From assembly GCF_003987225.1 (NCBI RefSeq), contig NZ_PIPX01000001.1, forward strand, positions 1,550,001-1,614,000: a DNA stretch of 64,000 nucleotides, written 5' to 3'. Source of the stretch: Pseudidiomarina homiensis. GTDB lineage: Bacteria; Pseudomonadota; Gammaproteobacteria; Enterobacterales; Alteromonadaceae. Below the pieces are notes generated by a model. It worked only from the letters and a program-made list of their open reading frames with translations, made no database searches and had not been told where the DNA came from. The translations under genes and the position numbers were made by a program. Below, piece after piece: positions 1 to 7,415 of this stretch; the stretch's first letter is position 1, and each line of letters begins with the position of its first letter.

Positions 1-173
1 ATGATGAGCTGGCGAGCAGCTTCTAAATCATTTTCTTCAGTTAACCGTACTGCCAAACTATGTTCTTCTTCAGCAGTAAGCATAGGAATGCGGTTGACCG
101 ACGAAATGTAAGCCTCAAGGCTTCCGCCGCTTTGCGGTACTGCTAATGCCATGTTTGTCATTTCAGTGCTCAT
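1..173 (-). CDS. rpoH: RNA polymerase heat-shock sigma factor RpoH (sigma-32), N-terminal part
   Basis: Partial gene; the first 57 codons are present and the rest lies before the window. The translated start runs [17 protein letters not shown] and continues with [16 protein letters not shown] and [12 protein letters not shown], which matches region 1.2 of sigma-32 (in E. coli the corresponding stretch is LSADEERALAEKL and GDLEAAKTLI). The start ATG at 171-173 has GAGAGGA about nine bases upstream. It follows ftsE-ftsX in the standard gammaproteobacterial order ftsY-ftsE-ftsX-rpoH, with a 164-bp gap that holds its own promoter candidate. RpoH directs core polymerase to heat-shock promoters. 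Confidence 0.93.
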   Translation of the reverse strand, partial: MSTEMTNMALAVPQSGGSLEAYISSVNRIPMLTAEEEHSLAVRLTEENDLEAARQLI

Positions 174-195
174 GCAACAACATCCTCTCTTTGCT

Positions 196-234
196 GGTGA
201 CTGCCGACTCTGGATTGCGTTCTTTGCAGTCACC
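196..234 (-). other. stem-loop in the rpoH leader
   Basis: A perfect 9-bp inverted repeat, GGTGACTGC and GCAGTCACC (arms 196-204 and 226-234, loop 21 bases), lies between the candidate promoter and the ribosome binding site of rpoH. It ends about 22 bases before the start codon. Whether it affects translation is unknown. Confidence 0.5.
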
Positions 235-268
235 GATTCAGACCCTTTTTAGCCTGAAAAGTTCCCTC

Positions 269-296
269 ATTCTAGCAAATCTGACGCTGCTGACAA
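269..296 (-). promoter_or_regulatory. candidate sigma-70 promoter of rpoH
   Basis: On the minus strand TTGTCA (291-296) and TAGAAT (269-274) are separated by 16 bases, a good match to sigma-70 elements. It would give rpoH a transcript of its own with a leader of roughly 90 bases. Confidence 0.55.
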
Positions 297-337
297 TGGG
301 ATCCTCGTGATCATCTTGTTACTTACATGGGGCTATT

Positions 338-1318
338 TTACTGAGGTTCAATAGCTCTGACATGTTTTCTTACAGCAATGTGCGATCCTAGCAGGCCCAA
401 GCCTATGGCTAACGCCCAAATCACGCCCATTTCAGCCAGATTGAGACCTGTTAAACGAAATTGGCTGTCGTAAAGATCAGCAATATCTCGGACCGCCCCA
501 CTCAGCCACCATAATAATGCGGCGGTTGCTAACCAAGTGATCACCCCGCCGACAATTCCATACCACAAACCGGTGTAAAGAAAAGGTCGCTGAATGTAGG
601 CGTCGGTTGCGCCGACAAGCTTCATCACCATGATTTCATCGCGCTTGCTGCTGATGTTCAAACGAATGGTGTTACCAACAATCAGTACCACCGCAATACA
701 GAGCAATAATGCAAGTCCGAGAAAGCCATCACGAACGAGTTGGACAATCGCCTGAAAACGTTGCAACCAACCGACATCGAGGCGTGCTTCATCGACTTCT
801 CGCTGTTGCTTTAACTCTTGTAGCAAAGCTTCAGCTGCGGCCGGGGAGCGATGCTCTTCTTGCGGCGTAACAAGTAATACGTCGGGTAATGGATTTGTAT
901 CAAGTGTTTCAAGTGCCTCACCAAAGCCAGAACGTTCACGGAATTCAGCCAACGCAGTCGCTTTATCAATAAGTCTCGTCTGCGCAACCGCTTCATTGAG
1001 TTCGATACGCTTGGCAAACGTCGAAACTTGTTGTTGATTCAAATCCTGCCTTAAGAAGACAGTTATTTCGGAGGCCTGCTGAAAGTTTGCACCCACACTG
1101 TCGGTGTTTTTCACAATCACGTACAGCGTCGCTGGCAAGGTCAAGCTAAGTCCTAGCACTGCCATGGTCATCAACGATGCAAAAGGGTAACGTGCCAGTT
1201 CACCTAAGCTCCCAATGCATTGTTGAGCGTGGTGCAGCCAGAACGTCACAAAGCGCCGCCATGCAGAAATTTTCACCTGTTGAGCGCCTTGCTGACGCGC
1301 GCGAAAAAGCACACTCAT
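338..1318 (-). CDS. ftsX: cell division ABC transporter permease FtsX
   Basis: The 326-residue protein has the FtsX layout: a cytoplasmic N-terminus, a first membrane segment near residues 43-68, a periplasmic domain of about 130 residues, then three further membrane segments in the C-terminal FtsX domain (the ISSKRDEIMVMKLVGATD stretch after the second segment is typical). With FtsE it forms the divisome complex that activates periplasmic murein amidases through EnvC-type partners. The start codon overlaps the ftsE stop in ATGA (1315-1318), which indicates translational coupling. Its length is slightly below the 352 residues of the E. coli protein, mostly at the N-terminus. Confidence 0.96.
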   Translation of the reverse strand: MSVLFRARQQGAQQVKISAWRRFVTFWLHHAQQCIGSLGELARYPFASLMTMAVLGLSLTLPATLYVIVKNTDSVGANFQQASEITVFLRQDLNQQQVSTFAKRIELNEAVAQTRLIDKATALAEFRERSGFGEALETLDTNPLPDVLLVTPQEEHRSPAAAEALLQELKQQREVDEARLDVGWLQRFQAIVQLVRDGFLGLALLLCIAVVLIVGNTIRLNISSKRDEIMVMKLVGATDAYIQRPFLYTGLWYGIVGGVITWLATAALLWWLSGAVRDIADLYDSQFRLTGLNLAEMGVIWALAIGLGLLGSHIAVRKHVRAIEPQ

Positions 1319-1992
1319 GCTGACTCCTCCGCTAGGCCATCATCAATCATACGGCCTTCTTTCAAGGTCAGGGTACGATAACGCATGCGTGCAATGAGAC
1401 TTAAATCGTGGGTCGCAATGAGTACGGAAACGCCAACCCGATTAAACTCTTCAAATAATTTAATGATCTCAGCCGACAGTTTCGGGTCGAGATTACCGGT
1501 GGGTTCATCGGCCAACAGGAGTGGTGGCTTGTTCACCACTGCACGAGCAATACCCACCCGCTGCTGTTCACCACCGGAGAGCATCATGGGATAGTGGCGG
1601 AGTTTATCGCCTAAACCGACTTTCTCGAGCGCAGCTTGCACGCGTTTACGTGCTTCGCTCATGCTGTAGCCTTCGATCAACAAAGGCAACGCGACATTGT
1701 CAAAAACAGTACGGTCCATCAGCAGGCGATGGTCTTGGAAGATCATGCCAATATCACGCCGAGCGTAAGCAATTTGATTGCGCTTAATACGTTTTAAATC
1801 ATGCCCGTTAATGAGCACACGCCCAGTCGTCGGCCGCTCCATTAAGCTGATGAGCTTAAGTACAGTACTTTTACCTGCCCCTGAATGACCGGTTAAAAAC
1901 GCCATTTCACCCGCTTCAAGCGAAAAACTGACGTTTTTTAACGCTTGAAAACCGCCGGCATAGACTTTACTGACTTGCTCAAATTGAATCAT
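1315..1992 (-). CDS. ftsE: cell division ATP-binding protein FtsE
   Basis: ABC ATPase of 225 residues, the usual FtsE length. Visible motifs are Walker A GHSGAGKST (about residues 35-43), signature LSGGEQQRVGIARA, Walker B LLLADEPTGNLD and the switch histidine in ATHD. It powers FtsX at the division septum. It overlaps ftsY upstream (ATGA at 1989-1992) and ftsX downstream by four bases each, so the three genes form a coupled operon. Confidence 0.97.
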   Translation of the reverse strand: MIQFEQVSKVYAGGFQALKNVSFSLEAGEMAFLTGHSGAGKSTVLKLISLMERPTTGRVLINGHDLKRIKRNQIAYARRDIGMIFQDHRLLMDRTVFDNVALPLLIEGYSMSEARKRVQAALEKVGLGDKLRHYPMMLSGGEQQRVGIARAVVNKPPLLLADEPTGNLDPKLSAEIIKLFEEFNRVGVSVLIATHDLSLIARMRYRTLTLKEGRMIDDGLAEESA

Positions 1993-3347
1993 TCGCCCTG
2001 CGGCTCCTCTTTTGATTCCTCGATAGCTCTTTGGAACAAGGCTTGTACAAATGGCTTCGCCTCGAATGGGCGTAAGTCGTCAATACCCTCACCTACGCCA
2101 ATATAACGAATCGGAATATTAAACTGGTCAGCAATTGCGAAAATCACCCCACCTTTAGCGGTGCCATCAAGTTTCGTCAAAGTGATGCCACTCACGCCTA
2201 CCGCCTCAGTAAACAGTTTGGCTTGGCTAATGGCATTCTGACCGGTCCCCGCATCGAGTGTTAACATCACTTCATGAGGTGCATTCTCATCAAGTTTTTT
2301 CATCACGCGCACGACTTTCTTCAACTCGTCCATTAAATGCGCTTTGTTCTGCAAACGCCCTGCCGTATCAGCAATAAGTACATCGACATTGCGCGCCTTG
2401 GCCGCTGCAACTGCATCGTAGATAACCGAAGCACTGTCTGCACCGGTATGCTGAGCAACCACCGGAATAGCGTTGCGCTCGCCCCAAACTTGTAATTGCT
2501 CAACGGCAGCAGCACGGAACGTATCGCCGGCGGCCAACATCACTGATTTGCCTTGCTGACGGAATTGTTGCGCTAGCTTACCAATCGTGGTGGTTTTACC
2601 GACACCGTTCACGCCGACCATCAAAATCACATAAGGCCCTTCTGCGTTTTGCGGCAACTCTAGCGGCTGTTCGACTTCTTTGAGTATGTCGACCATATCA
2701 TCTTGCAGCAGCTGATACAGTGTTTCAGCATCTTTGAGCTGGCGGCGATCTGCTTGTTCAGTTAAGCGTTCCACAATACGCATGGTCGTTGGCACGCCAA
2801 TGTCAGCCGTAAGTAACTGGGTTTCGAGCTCTTCAAACAGCTCATCATCGATTTTTTTGTCTTTGAAGATACCCCATAATCCGTCACCAATGGCGGTCGA
2901 GGTTTTCTTTAAGCCGCTGGTTAGACGCTTCCACAGGCTTCGTTTCGATTGCTCTTGGGCAGGCTTGGGCTCTGGTTCTGGCAACGGTTGCTCAGCGCGA
3001 CTCTCGGCGGTGACTTGTGCGCAAATTTCTGCAGCATCGGGGGCAACAACTTCGGCCACAGAGGGCTCTTCTGCCGCTGAGGGCTCTTCTGCCGCTAAGG
3101 GCTCTTTGTGCTCATCAATTTCATCGACAGTTTCTGGCGAAACATCATCGGGAATCGCTTCATTTACCGGCGTTTCATTAACAAAAGGCTCAGGCTCTCG
3201 AAAGGCTTCGTCAGTCGCTTTATCTTGTTCAGGCTCATTGACTGGGTTTTCATTTACAAATGCCGATTCCTGCTGTTCGCTTTTGTCCTGCTGCGTTTCT
3301 TCTTTGTCTTTTTTGAACAAACGCGAAAAAAATGATCCTTTAGCCAT
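1989..3347 (-). CDS. ftsY: signal recognition particle receptor FtsY
   Basis: A 452-residue SRP receptor GTPase that docks SRP-ribosome complexes at the inner membrane for co-translational insertion. The first 130 or so residues form an acidic, low-complexity A domain; the NG domain follows, with P-loop GVNGVGKTTT from residue 245, then DTFRAAA, DTAGR and TKLDGTAKGG. The A domain contains two copies of a FVNE[N/T]PVNE motif and a tandem AAEEPS repeat. The gene is divergent from rsmD, as in E. coli, and heads the ftsY-ftsE-ftsX operon. Confidence 0.97.
   Translation of the reverse strand: MAKGSFFSRLFKKDKEETQQDKSEQQESAFVNENPVNEPEQDKATDEAFREPEPFVNETPVNEAIPDDVSPETVDEIDEHKEPLAAEEPSAAEEPSVAEVVAPDAAEICAQVTAESRAEQPLPEPEPKPAQEQSKRSLWKRLTSGLKKTSTAIGDGLWGIFKDKKIDDELFEELETQLLTADIGVPTTMRIVERLTEQADRRQLKDAETLYQLLQDDMVDILKEVEQPLELPQNAEGPYVILMVGVNGVGKTTTIGKLAQQFRQQGKSVMLAAGDTFRAAAVEQLQVWGERNAIPVVAQHTGADSASVIYDAVAAAKARNVDVLIADTAGRLQNKAHLMDELKKVVRVMKKLDENAPHEVMLTLDAGTGQNAISQAKLFTEAVGVSGITLTKLDGTAKGGVIFAIADQFNIPIRYIGVGEGIDDLRPFEAKPFVQALFQRAIEESKEEPQGE
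3061..3105 (-). repeat. 18-bp tandem repeat in the FtsY A domain
   Basis: Two and a half copies of an 18-bp unit (3061-3078, 3079-3096 and a partial copy to 3105) encode the repeated hexapeptide AAEEPS. The repeat keeps the reading frame and lies in the variable acidic linker, so it is expected to change length between strains. Confidence 0.8.
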
Positions 3348-3470
3348 GCCTTGTTTACCTTTGGAAGTTCACTGCGAGTCAGTTTACAATGGCGCCAGTT
3401 TAACATGTACGCTGGCCGACGGCATCTGCACTTGCCGCTCGCGACAGTCTGAATTGAGGGTTACTTTAGC

Positions 3471-4103
3471 ATGCGACGGCAGTCACACAAGCAGAAAAAA
3501 ACAGCACGCGCTAGTGTCAGCCAGTTGCGAATTATTGGCGGTACTTTGCGTGGCCGGAAGTTAGCCATCGCAGACTTGCCTGGCCTGCGCCCCACCACCG
3601 ACCGCGTGCGCGAAACGGTGTTTAACTGGCTGCAATTCGACATTGCCGGGCAACGCTGCCTCGACCTGTTTGCCGGCACTGGAGCGCTGGGTTTTGAAGC
3701 GCTGTCGCGCGGCGCCAGCGAGGTGGTGCTTATTGAGCAGCAACGGCAAGCGGCGCAAACCCTGCGCCAGCACGCGCAAGAGCTCAATCCGCAATGTGTG
3801 GGAACGCTATCCGTAGAAAATACTGATGCGCTTAACAAGTTAAAAACCCGAGCCGCAGCACCCTTCGATATTGTCTTTGTCGACCCGCCCTTTCGCAGCG
3901 ACTTAGCTGCACCGAGCTGCGCACTTTTGCAAGAAAACGGCTATGTGCATGACGCTAGCTGGGTCTATTTGGAAACTGAGAAAGAGTGGCCGCTACAGGT
4001 GCCCGCAAACTGGTCACTGGAACGTGAGAAAATCGCAGGGCAAGTCTGTTATCGACTGTTTTTAGTAAAGGACTCAAGCGAGTCGAACGAGGAAAAAGAA
4101 TGA
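3471..4103 (+). CDS. rsmD: 16S rRNA (guanine966-N2)-methyltransferase RsmD
   Basis: A 210-residue SAM-dependent methyltransferase. After a short basic N-terminus come RIIGGTLRGRKL, the SAM-binding LDLFAGTGALGFEALSRGA, and the catalytic DPPF motif typical of N2-guanine methyltransferases. It methylates G966 in 16S rRNA in the 30S subunit. GAGGG precedes the ATG at a usable distance. It is divergent from ftsY and overlaps the following DUF1145 gene by four bases (ATGA), the same pairing as rsmD-yhhL in E. coli. Confidence 0.95.
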   Translation: MRRQSHKQKKTARASVSQLRIIGGTLRGRKLAIADLPGLRPTTDRVRETVFNWLQFDIAGQRCLDLFAGTGALGFEALSRGASEVVLIEQQRQAAQTLRQHAQELNPQCVGTLSVENTDALNKLKTRAAAPFDIVFVDPPFRSDLAAPSCALLQENGYVHDASWVYLETEKEWPLQVPANWSLEREKIAGQVCYRLFLVKDSSESNEEKE

Positions 4104-4378
4104 GTGCTTTAGTTTGGGTAGGCCGTGTTGTGTTTGCAGTGATTTGGGGCGCTATGTTGGCCAATTTGGTGTGGCCTTTTCCCGGCAAAGGCTATGCTCT
4201 ATTTCTTATTTTATTGTTCTTGCTGATTGCCCTACATCTATTACAGCTGCTGATGTTTGCGACGGTTTACCGCGAACACATCCAATGGCGCCGCGGTGAC
4301 TACTGGCAGATTATGTTATTTGGTGTTATCGGCTGGTTAGCGATCGTGCAAGCCCAGCCGAAACGTAAAGCGTCTTAG
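4100..4378 (+). CDS. DUF1145 family membrane protein (YhhL-like)
   Basis: A 92-residue protein with three hydrophobic segments (about residues 4-24, 32-57 and 71-85), a good fit to the small inner membrane family DUF1145, whose E. coli member yhhL also follows rsmD. Motifs include NLVWPFPGKGY and REHIQWRRGDYW. Function is unknown. It is translationally coupled to rsmD, and its stop codon interlocks with that of the convergent DUF416 gene in the tetramer TTAG (4375-4378). Confidence 0.85.
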   Translation: MSALVWVGRVVFAVIWGAMLANLVWPFPGKGYALFLILLFLLIALHLLQLLMFATVYREHIQWRRGDYWQIMLFGVIGWLAIVQAQPKRKAS

Positions 4379-4992
4379 CTTTCGCTATCTCGCTCCATAC
4401 CAATGTTGGTGATCCCTTCGGTCACCACCATTTCTTGCAATTGGCGCACCATCGCTTGGCTTGGTGGCGCTTTACTCGCCTGCATAGCCTCTAAAAAATC
4501 GACCAACGCTTGCTGCACTTCGATTTCGTAGACCGCAAGCTCATGCTCGCGGAGCATTTGGCGGCGCGCATCGGGTTCCATTTCTGCACCCTCGGTCAAC
4601 TCTAAAAACTTCGCCACGCCAGCTTGCGACACCTTGGCAACACTAACGAGATCCGCCTCATTTTTATCGATAAAACCTTGCAACATAATGCTAATCGCAG
4701 TGCAGGCATCCATCGCCGGATACACTCCCAACATGTCGTGGCCGTGCTCACTTGGCGTTATATCGTCGACCTTCTCTTGCCAGCGACTGAAATTCACTTT
4801 CACTTTCTTGCCTTGCCAACTCCAATCCCAGCAAGCGTTCAGGGCACCACGCAACGGCTGCGGGTCGCCAAATCCCGTGACTTGATGAAACAATTCATAA
4901 TTTGGATACATGCGTTCGCACAAGTACAAAGCCGCCAAAACCTGGTAACCAAAATCGAGTTCGCGCAGTCGCTGAAAAGTGTTAAGTGCCAA
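4375..4992 (-). CDS. DUF416 family protein (YjaG-like)
   Basis: A 205-residue soluble protein. The stretches CERMYPNYELF, TGFGDP, GVYPAMDACTAI and the C-terminal ITNIGMERD match the DUF416 family (E. coli YjaG has CERMYPNYAAF and GVYPAIDACVAL). The biochemical role is not known. It is followed upstream on the same strand by the parDE pair with a 10-bp gap, so read-through from parDE is possible. Confidence 0.88.
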   Translation of the reverse strand: MALNTFQRLRELDFGYQVLAALYLCERMYPNYELFHQVTGFGDPQPLRGALNACWDWSWQGKKVKVNFSRWQEKVDDITPSEHGHDMLGVYPAMDACTAISIMLQGFIDKNEADLVSVAKVSQAGVAKFLELTEGAEMEPDARRQMLREHELAVYEIEVQQALVDFLEAMQASKAPPSQAMVRQLQEMVVTEGITNIGMERDSES

Positions 4993-5002
4993 AGTGTTAT
5001 CC

Positions 5003-5326
5003 TTAATCTGTATCTGATGGTGTTCTGGCTAAGTAATCCGATGCATTCATTTGTTGATGTAGAATTCGCACGACAAAAATGTCGTCCGTGTCGCATCGAT
5101 AATAGATAGTATGCTGATGATGCTCGTGCCGACGTAAGTCACCCAATGAATCCGCAAATAATTCCTCACAACTCCTTCCTAACTGCGGATAAGCAACAAG
5201 GATTTCAAGCTTTTGTTTAAGTTCATGAAGGTATTTATCTGCTTGTTTTGCGCCAAACTGGAGTAAGGTGTAGCCATAGATATTGGCAAAATCTGCCGCC
5301 GCAAGTCGCGATAATTTATAGGCCAT
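5003..5326 (-). CDS. parE: type II toxin, ParE/RelE superfamily
   Basis: A 107-residue protein with the ParE fold pattern: an N-terminal strand MAYKLSRLAAADFANIYGYTL, a helical hairpin ending in YPQLGRSCEEL, and C-terminal strands RRHEHHQHTIYYR and DDIFVVRILHQQMN. ParE proteins poison DNA gyrase; other members of the superfamily cleave mRNA, so the target is inferred from closest family resemblance. It overlaps the antitoxin gene by 11 bases. Confidence 0.88.
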   Translation of the reverse strand: MAYKLSRLAAADFANIYGYTLLQFGAKQADKYLHELKQKLEILVAYPQLGRSCEELFADSLGDLRRHEHHQHTIYYRCDTDDIFVVRILHQQMNASDYLARTPSDTD

Positions 5327-5573
5327 GCTTACGTTTCACTTGTTGCGCAATCGCATCAAGCGATAATTCACTCTCGCCGCTTGCGGCGCCAGCCTCTAAT
5401 GCATAACGTAAGGCATTGACCTGTGCTTCTTGCTGTTCCAGCAACCGTAACGCCGAACGCACCACTTCGCTGGTTGAGCCATAGCGACCGGAGTTCACAA
5501 GCTCTTCGACAAACTCATCGAGCTGAGCACCTATGGTGATGCTTGTTGTCCGCGACCGAGATGAATTCGCCAT
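5316..5573 (-). CDS. parD: type II antitoxin, ParD family
   Basis: An 85-residue protein with an N-terminal ribbon-helix-helix region (TTSITIGAQLDEFVEELVNSGRYGSTSEVVRSALRLLE, given here as the span of residues 9-47) followed by a toxin-binding tail rich in alpha-helix formers. GRYGSTSEVVRSALR is the ParD hallmark. AGGAG lies seven bases before the ATG. It should neutralise the downstream ParE and repress its own promoter through the palindrome just upstream. Confidence 0.9.
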   Translation of the reverse strand: MANSSRSRTTSITIGAQLDEFVEELVNSGRYGSTSEVVRSALRLLEQQEAQVNALRYALEAGAASGESELSLDAIAQQVKRKHGL

Positions 5574-5582
5574 GACTATCTC

Positions 5583-5607
5583 CTGTGTGAATAGTTAACA
5601 CAGTATA
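5583..5607 (-). promoter_or_regulatory. parDE promoter with palindromic operator
   Basis: CTGTGT (5583-5588) and ACACAG (5598-5603) form a perfect 6-bp inverted repeat with a 9-base spacer. The repeat overlaps a TATACT -10 element on the minus strand (5602-5607) and lies 10-30 bases before the parD start. Position and symmetry suit autorepression by a ParD dimer. The -35 element is weak. Confidence 0.6.
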
Positions 5608-5677
5608 GCAAAGATAAAGGATTGTACCCTGCGATTTTCGTCAGTACACTCGATGTATTGAGGAATTTCTCGAGCTT

Positions 5678-5702
5678 GCCCCGCAGTAGAACTGCGGGCT
5701 AC
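5678..5702 (-). repeat. REP-like hairpin beginning with GTAG
   Basis: On the minus strand GTAG is followed by CCCGCAG and CTGCGGG arms (5680-5686 and 5692-5698) around a 5-base loop. A GTAG tetranucleotide followed by a palindrome is the layout of REP elements mobilised by RAYT transposases. It could also simply be a hairpin between parDE and the next gene; no second copy was noticed by eye. Confidence 0.4.
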
Positions 5703-5712
5703 AGGGTGGACC

Positions 5713-6630
5713 ATGGTTGATTTTAAGCAAGTGAGTGCGGCGGCGGATCGTATTGCCGCACGGGCGGTTCGAACGCCGGTGAAACAGAGCCAAGCATTAG
5801 ATACAGCTTTGGGCTGCCACGTTTACCTTAAGTGCGAGAATGAACAAAAGAGCGGCGCTTTTAAGTTTCGCGGCGCATGTAACGCACTGCTGCAACTGTC
5901 CCCTGAACAACGTGCCCAAGGCGTCGTTACCGTATCTTCGGGTAACCACGGCGCGGCGCTTGCTGCCGCTGGCCAGCTGCTCGGTGTTCATGTGACCGTC
6001 GGCGTCGCTAAGAACGCTTCACCGGTGAAACGCACCAATATGCTGCGCTATGGAGCAGAAATCATCGCCATAGAGCCCGGCATGAAGGCTCGTGAGGCTT
6101 TTATTGCTGAACAGTTGGCGCAGGGGGCAATCGTCATCCCGCCGTATGACCATCCGGATATCATCGCTGGCCAAGGCTCCGCTGCTTTGGAACTTATGGA
6201 AGCGTATCCGCATCTATGGGGCATCGTGACACCGCTCGGTGGCGGCGGTTTGTTGAGTGGCAGTTGCTTGGTTGCTGAACATTACGACGCTTCTTGCTAT
6301 GGCGTAGAGCCTGAGCTTGCCAGTGACGGTAAACAGTCCCTTGAGGCTGGCGAAATTCAGCCCGCCATGCCACCGCAAAGTAGTTGTGACGGTCTACTTA
6401 CCAGCTTAGGCAAACACACTTTTGCGATCATCAAAGAAAAAGTTTCAGATATTCTGCTCGTGAGCGATGCCGAAGCACAAGCAGCACAAGAGTTAGTTGA
6501 AGCAACCACAGGTATGTGGATAGAACCCAGCAGCGCCACCGTCATCGCCGCCCTCAAACGCTATCCCGAGATCTTCAAAGAAAAACAAGTAGGCGTCATC
6601 ATCAGTGGCGGCAACTGCGCTAAGTCTTAA
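5713..6630 (+). CDS. PLP-dependent serine/threonine dehydratase family enzyme
   Basis: A 305-residue fold-type II PLP enzyme. The PLP lysine lies in SGAFKFRGA, the asparagine loop in SSGNHGAALA and the phosphate-binding glycine loop in GGGGLLSG; the C-terminal SGGNC carries the residue that contacts the pyridine nitrogen. There is no C-terminal regulatory ACT-like domain, so it resembles catabolic threonine dehydratase, serine racemase or hydroxyaspartate ammonia-lyase rather than biosynthetic IlvA. It most likely deaminates serine, threonine or 3-hydroxyaspartate to 2-oxo acids. The exact substrate cannot be decided from sequence alone. Confidence 0.85.
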   Translation: MVDFKQVSAAADRIAARAVRTPVKQSQALDTALGCHVYLKCENEQKSGAFKFRGACNALLQLSPEQRAQGVVTVSSGNHGAALAAAGQLLGVHVTVGVAKNASPVKRTNMLRYGAEIIAIEPGMKAREAFIAEQLAQGAIVIPPYDHPDIIAGQGSAALELMEAYPHLWGIVTPLGGGGLLSGSCLVAEHYDASCYGVEPELASDGKQSLEAGEIQPAMPPQSSCDGLLTSLGKHTFAIIKEKVSDILLVSDAEAQAAQELVEATTGMWIEPSSATVIAALKRYPEIFKEKQVGVIISGGNCAKS

Positions 6631-6653
6631 TGAACAGCAAACAGCGTCTTTCG

Positions 6654-7088
6654 TCACTTCGCGAAGAGCCCCGACAGATCAGCAAACGCCTTAAACTCCA
6701 ACGCATTTCCGCTAAAGTCATAGAAAAACATTGTTGCTTGTTCGCCTGGCTGGCCTTCAAACCGAATATGAGGCTCAATGACAAACTTGATACCAGCTGC
6801 GGCAACACGGTCAGCTAAAGCGCGCCAGTCGTCCATGGTTAAGACCACACCAAAATGCGGAACCGGAACTGCGTGGCCGTCAACAGGATTATGATGCGCA
6901 ACACCAGTGCGCTCAGGGGCAAGATGAGTCACGAGTTGATGACCGTAAAAATCCCAGTCCACCCATTCCTCGGCTGAGCGACCTTCGCTGCAACCAAGAA
7001 TGGTGCCATAAAACTCGCGAGCGCGAGCAATATTATCAACTGGAATCGCTAAATGAAAAGGTCGTAAGGCAGAATCGACTGAACTCAT
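6654..7088 (-). CDS. VOC (glyoxalase/bleomycin-resistance) superfamily protein
   Basis: A 144-residue protein made of one pair of beta-alpha-beta-beta-beta modules: FHLAIPVDNIARAREFYGTILGC at the start, then VPHFGVVLTMDDWRALADRV, and FFYDFSGNALEFKAF near the end. Metal-ligand candidates are His-12, His-77 region and the Glu of NALEFK. Members are lyases, isomerases, dioxygenases or resistance proteins, so the reaction is unknown. It is convergent with the dehydratase gene, with only 23 bases between them. Confidence 0.85.
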   Translation of the reverse strand: MSSVDSALRPFHLAIPVDNIARAREFYGTILGCSEGRSAEEWVDWDFYGHQLVTHLAPERTGVAHHNPVDGHAVPVPHFGVVLTMDDWRALADRVAAAGIKFVIEPHIRFEGQPGEQATMFFYDFSGNALEFKAFADLSGLFAK

Positions 7089-7112
7089 TAACGGATCTCG
7101 TATGTAAGATTT

Positions 7113-7322
7113 TTAGTGTTTGAGTGTCATCACTGCAGTTGGGCGACGCCACATACGCACACCCACGGCAGTTACTAATAACATCCAATTCAGTGGTGGA
7201 ACCATTCCACACAATAGTACGGCAAGCATACTCCACAATGGCTGGCGATAATGACGACCGACCAGCACATAAAACAACAATGCCGCCACTAAACCTTGTA
7301 ATAAAAGAAGGCTAAGAGGCAT
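7113..7322 (-). CDS. small two-segment membrane protein, unknown function
   Basis: A 69-residue product with two strongly hydrophobic segments (about residues 3-21 and 30-53) separated by a short RHYRQP loop, and a basic C-terminal tail. No family was recognised. AGGG lies about seven bases before the ATG. It sits between the transsulfuration genes and the VOC gene on the same strand, so it may be co-transcribed with either. It could be a chance reading frame, but its hydrophobic pattern and spacing favour a real gene. Confidence 0.55.
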   Translation of the reverse strand: MPLSLLLLQGLVAALLFYVLVGRHYRQPLWSMLAVLLCGMVPPLNWMLLVTAVGVRMWRRPTAVMTLKH

Positions 7323-7415
7323 AGGATAACCCTTGTTTCTGTGTCTGTTTTTATTGTCGGATTAGCCTACCGTAACTTCACGCAATTGTAAAAGAATGTA
7401 AATGCTCTTTTAATA

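Noticed and set aside
2734-3564. Long reading frame on the plus strand across the ftsY N-terminal region
   Set aside because: It is the antisense shadow of the acidic, repetitive FtsY domain, with serine-rich low-complexity translation and no independent signals.
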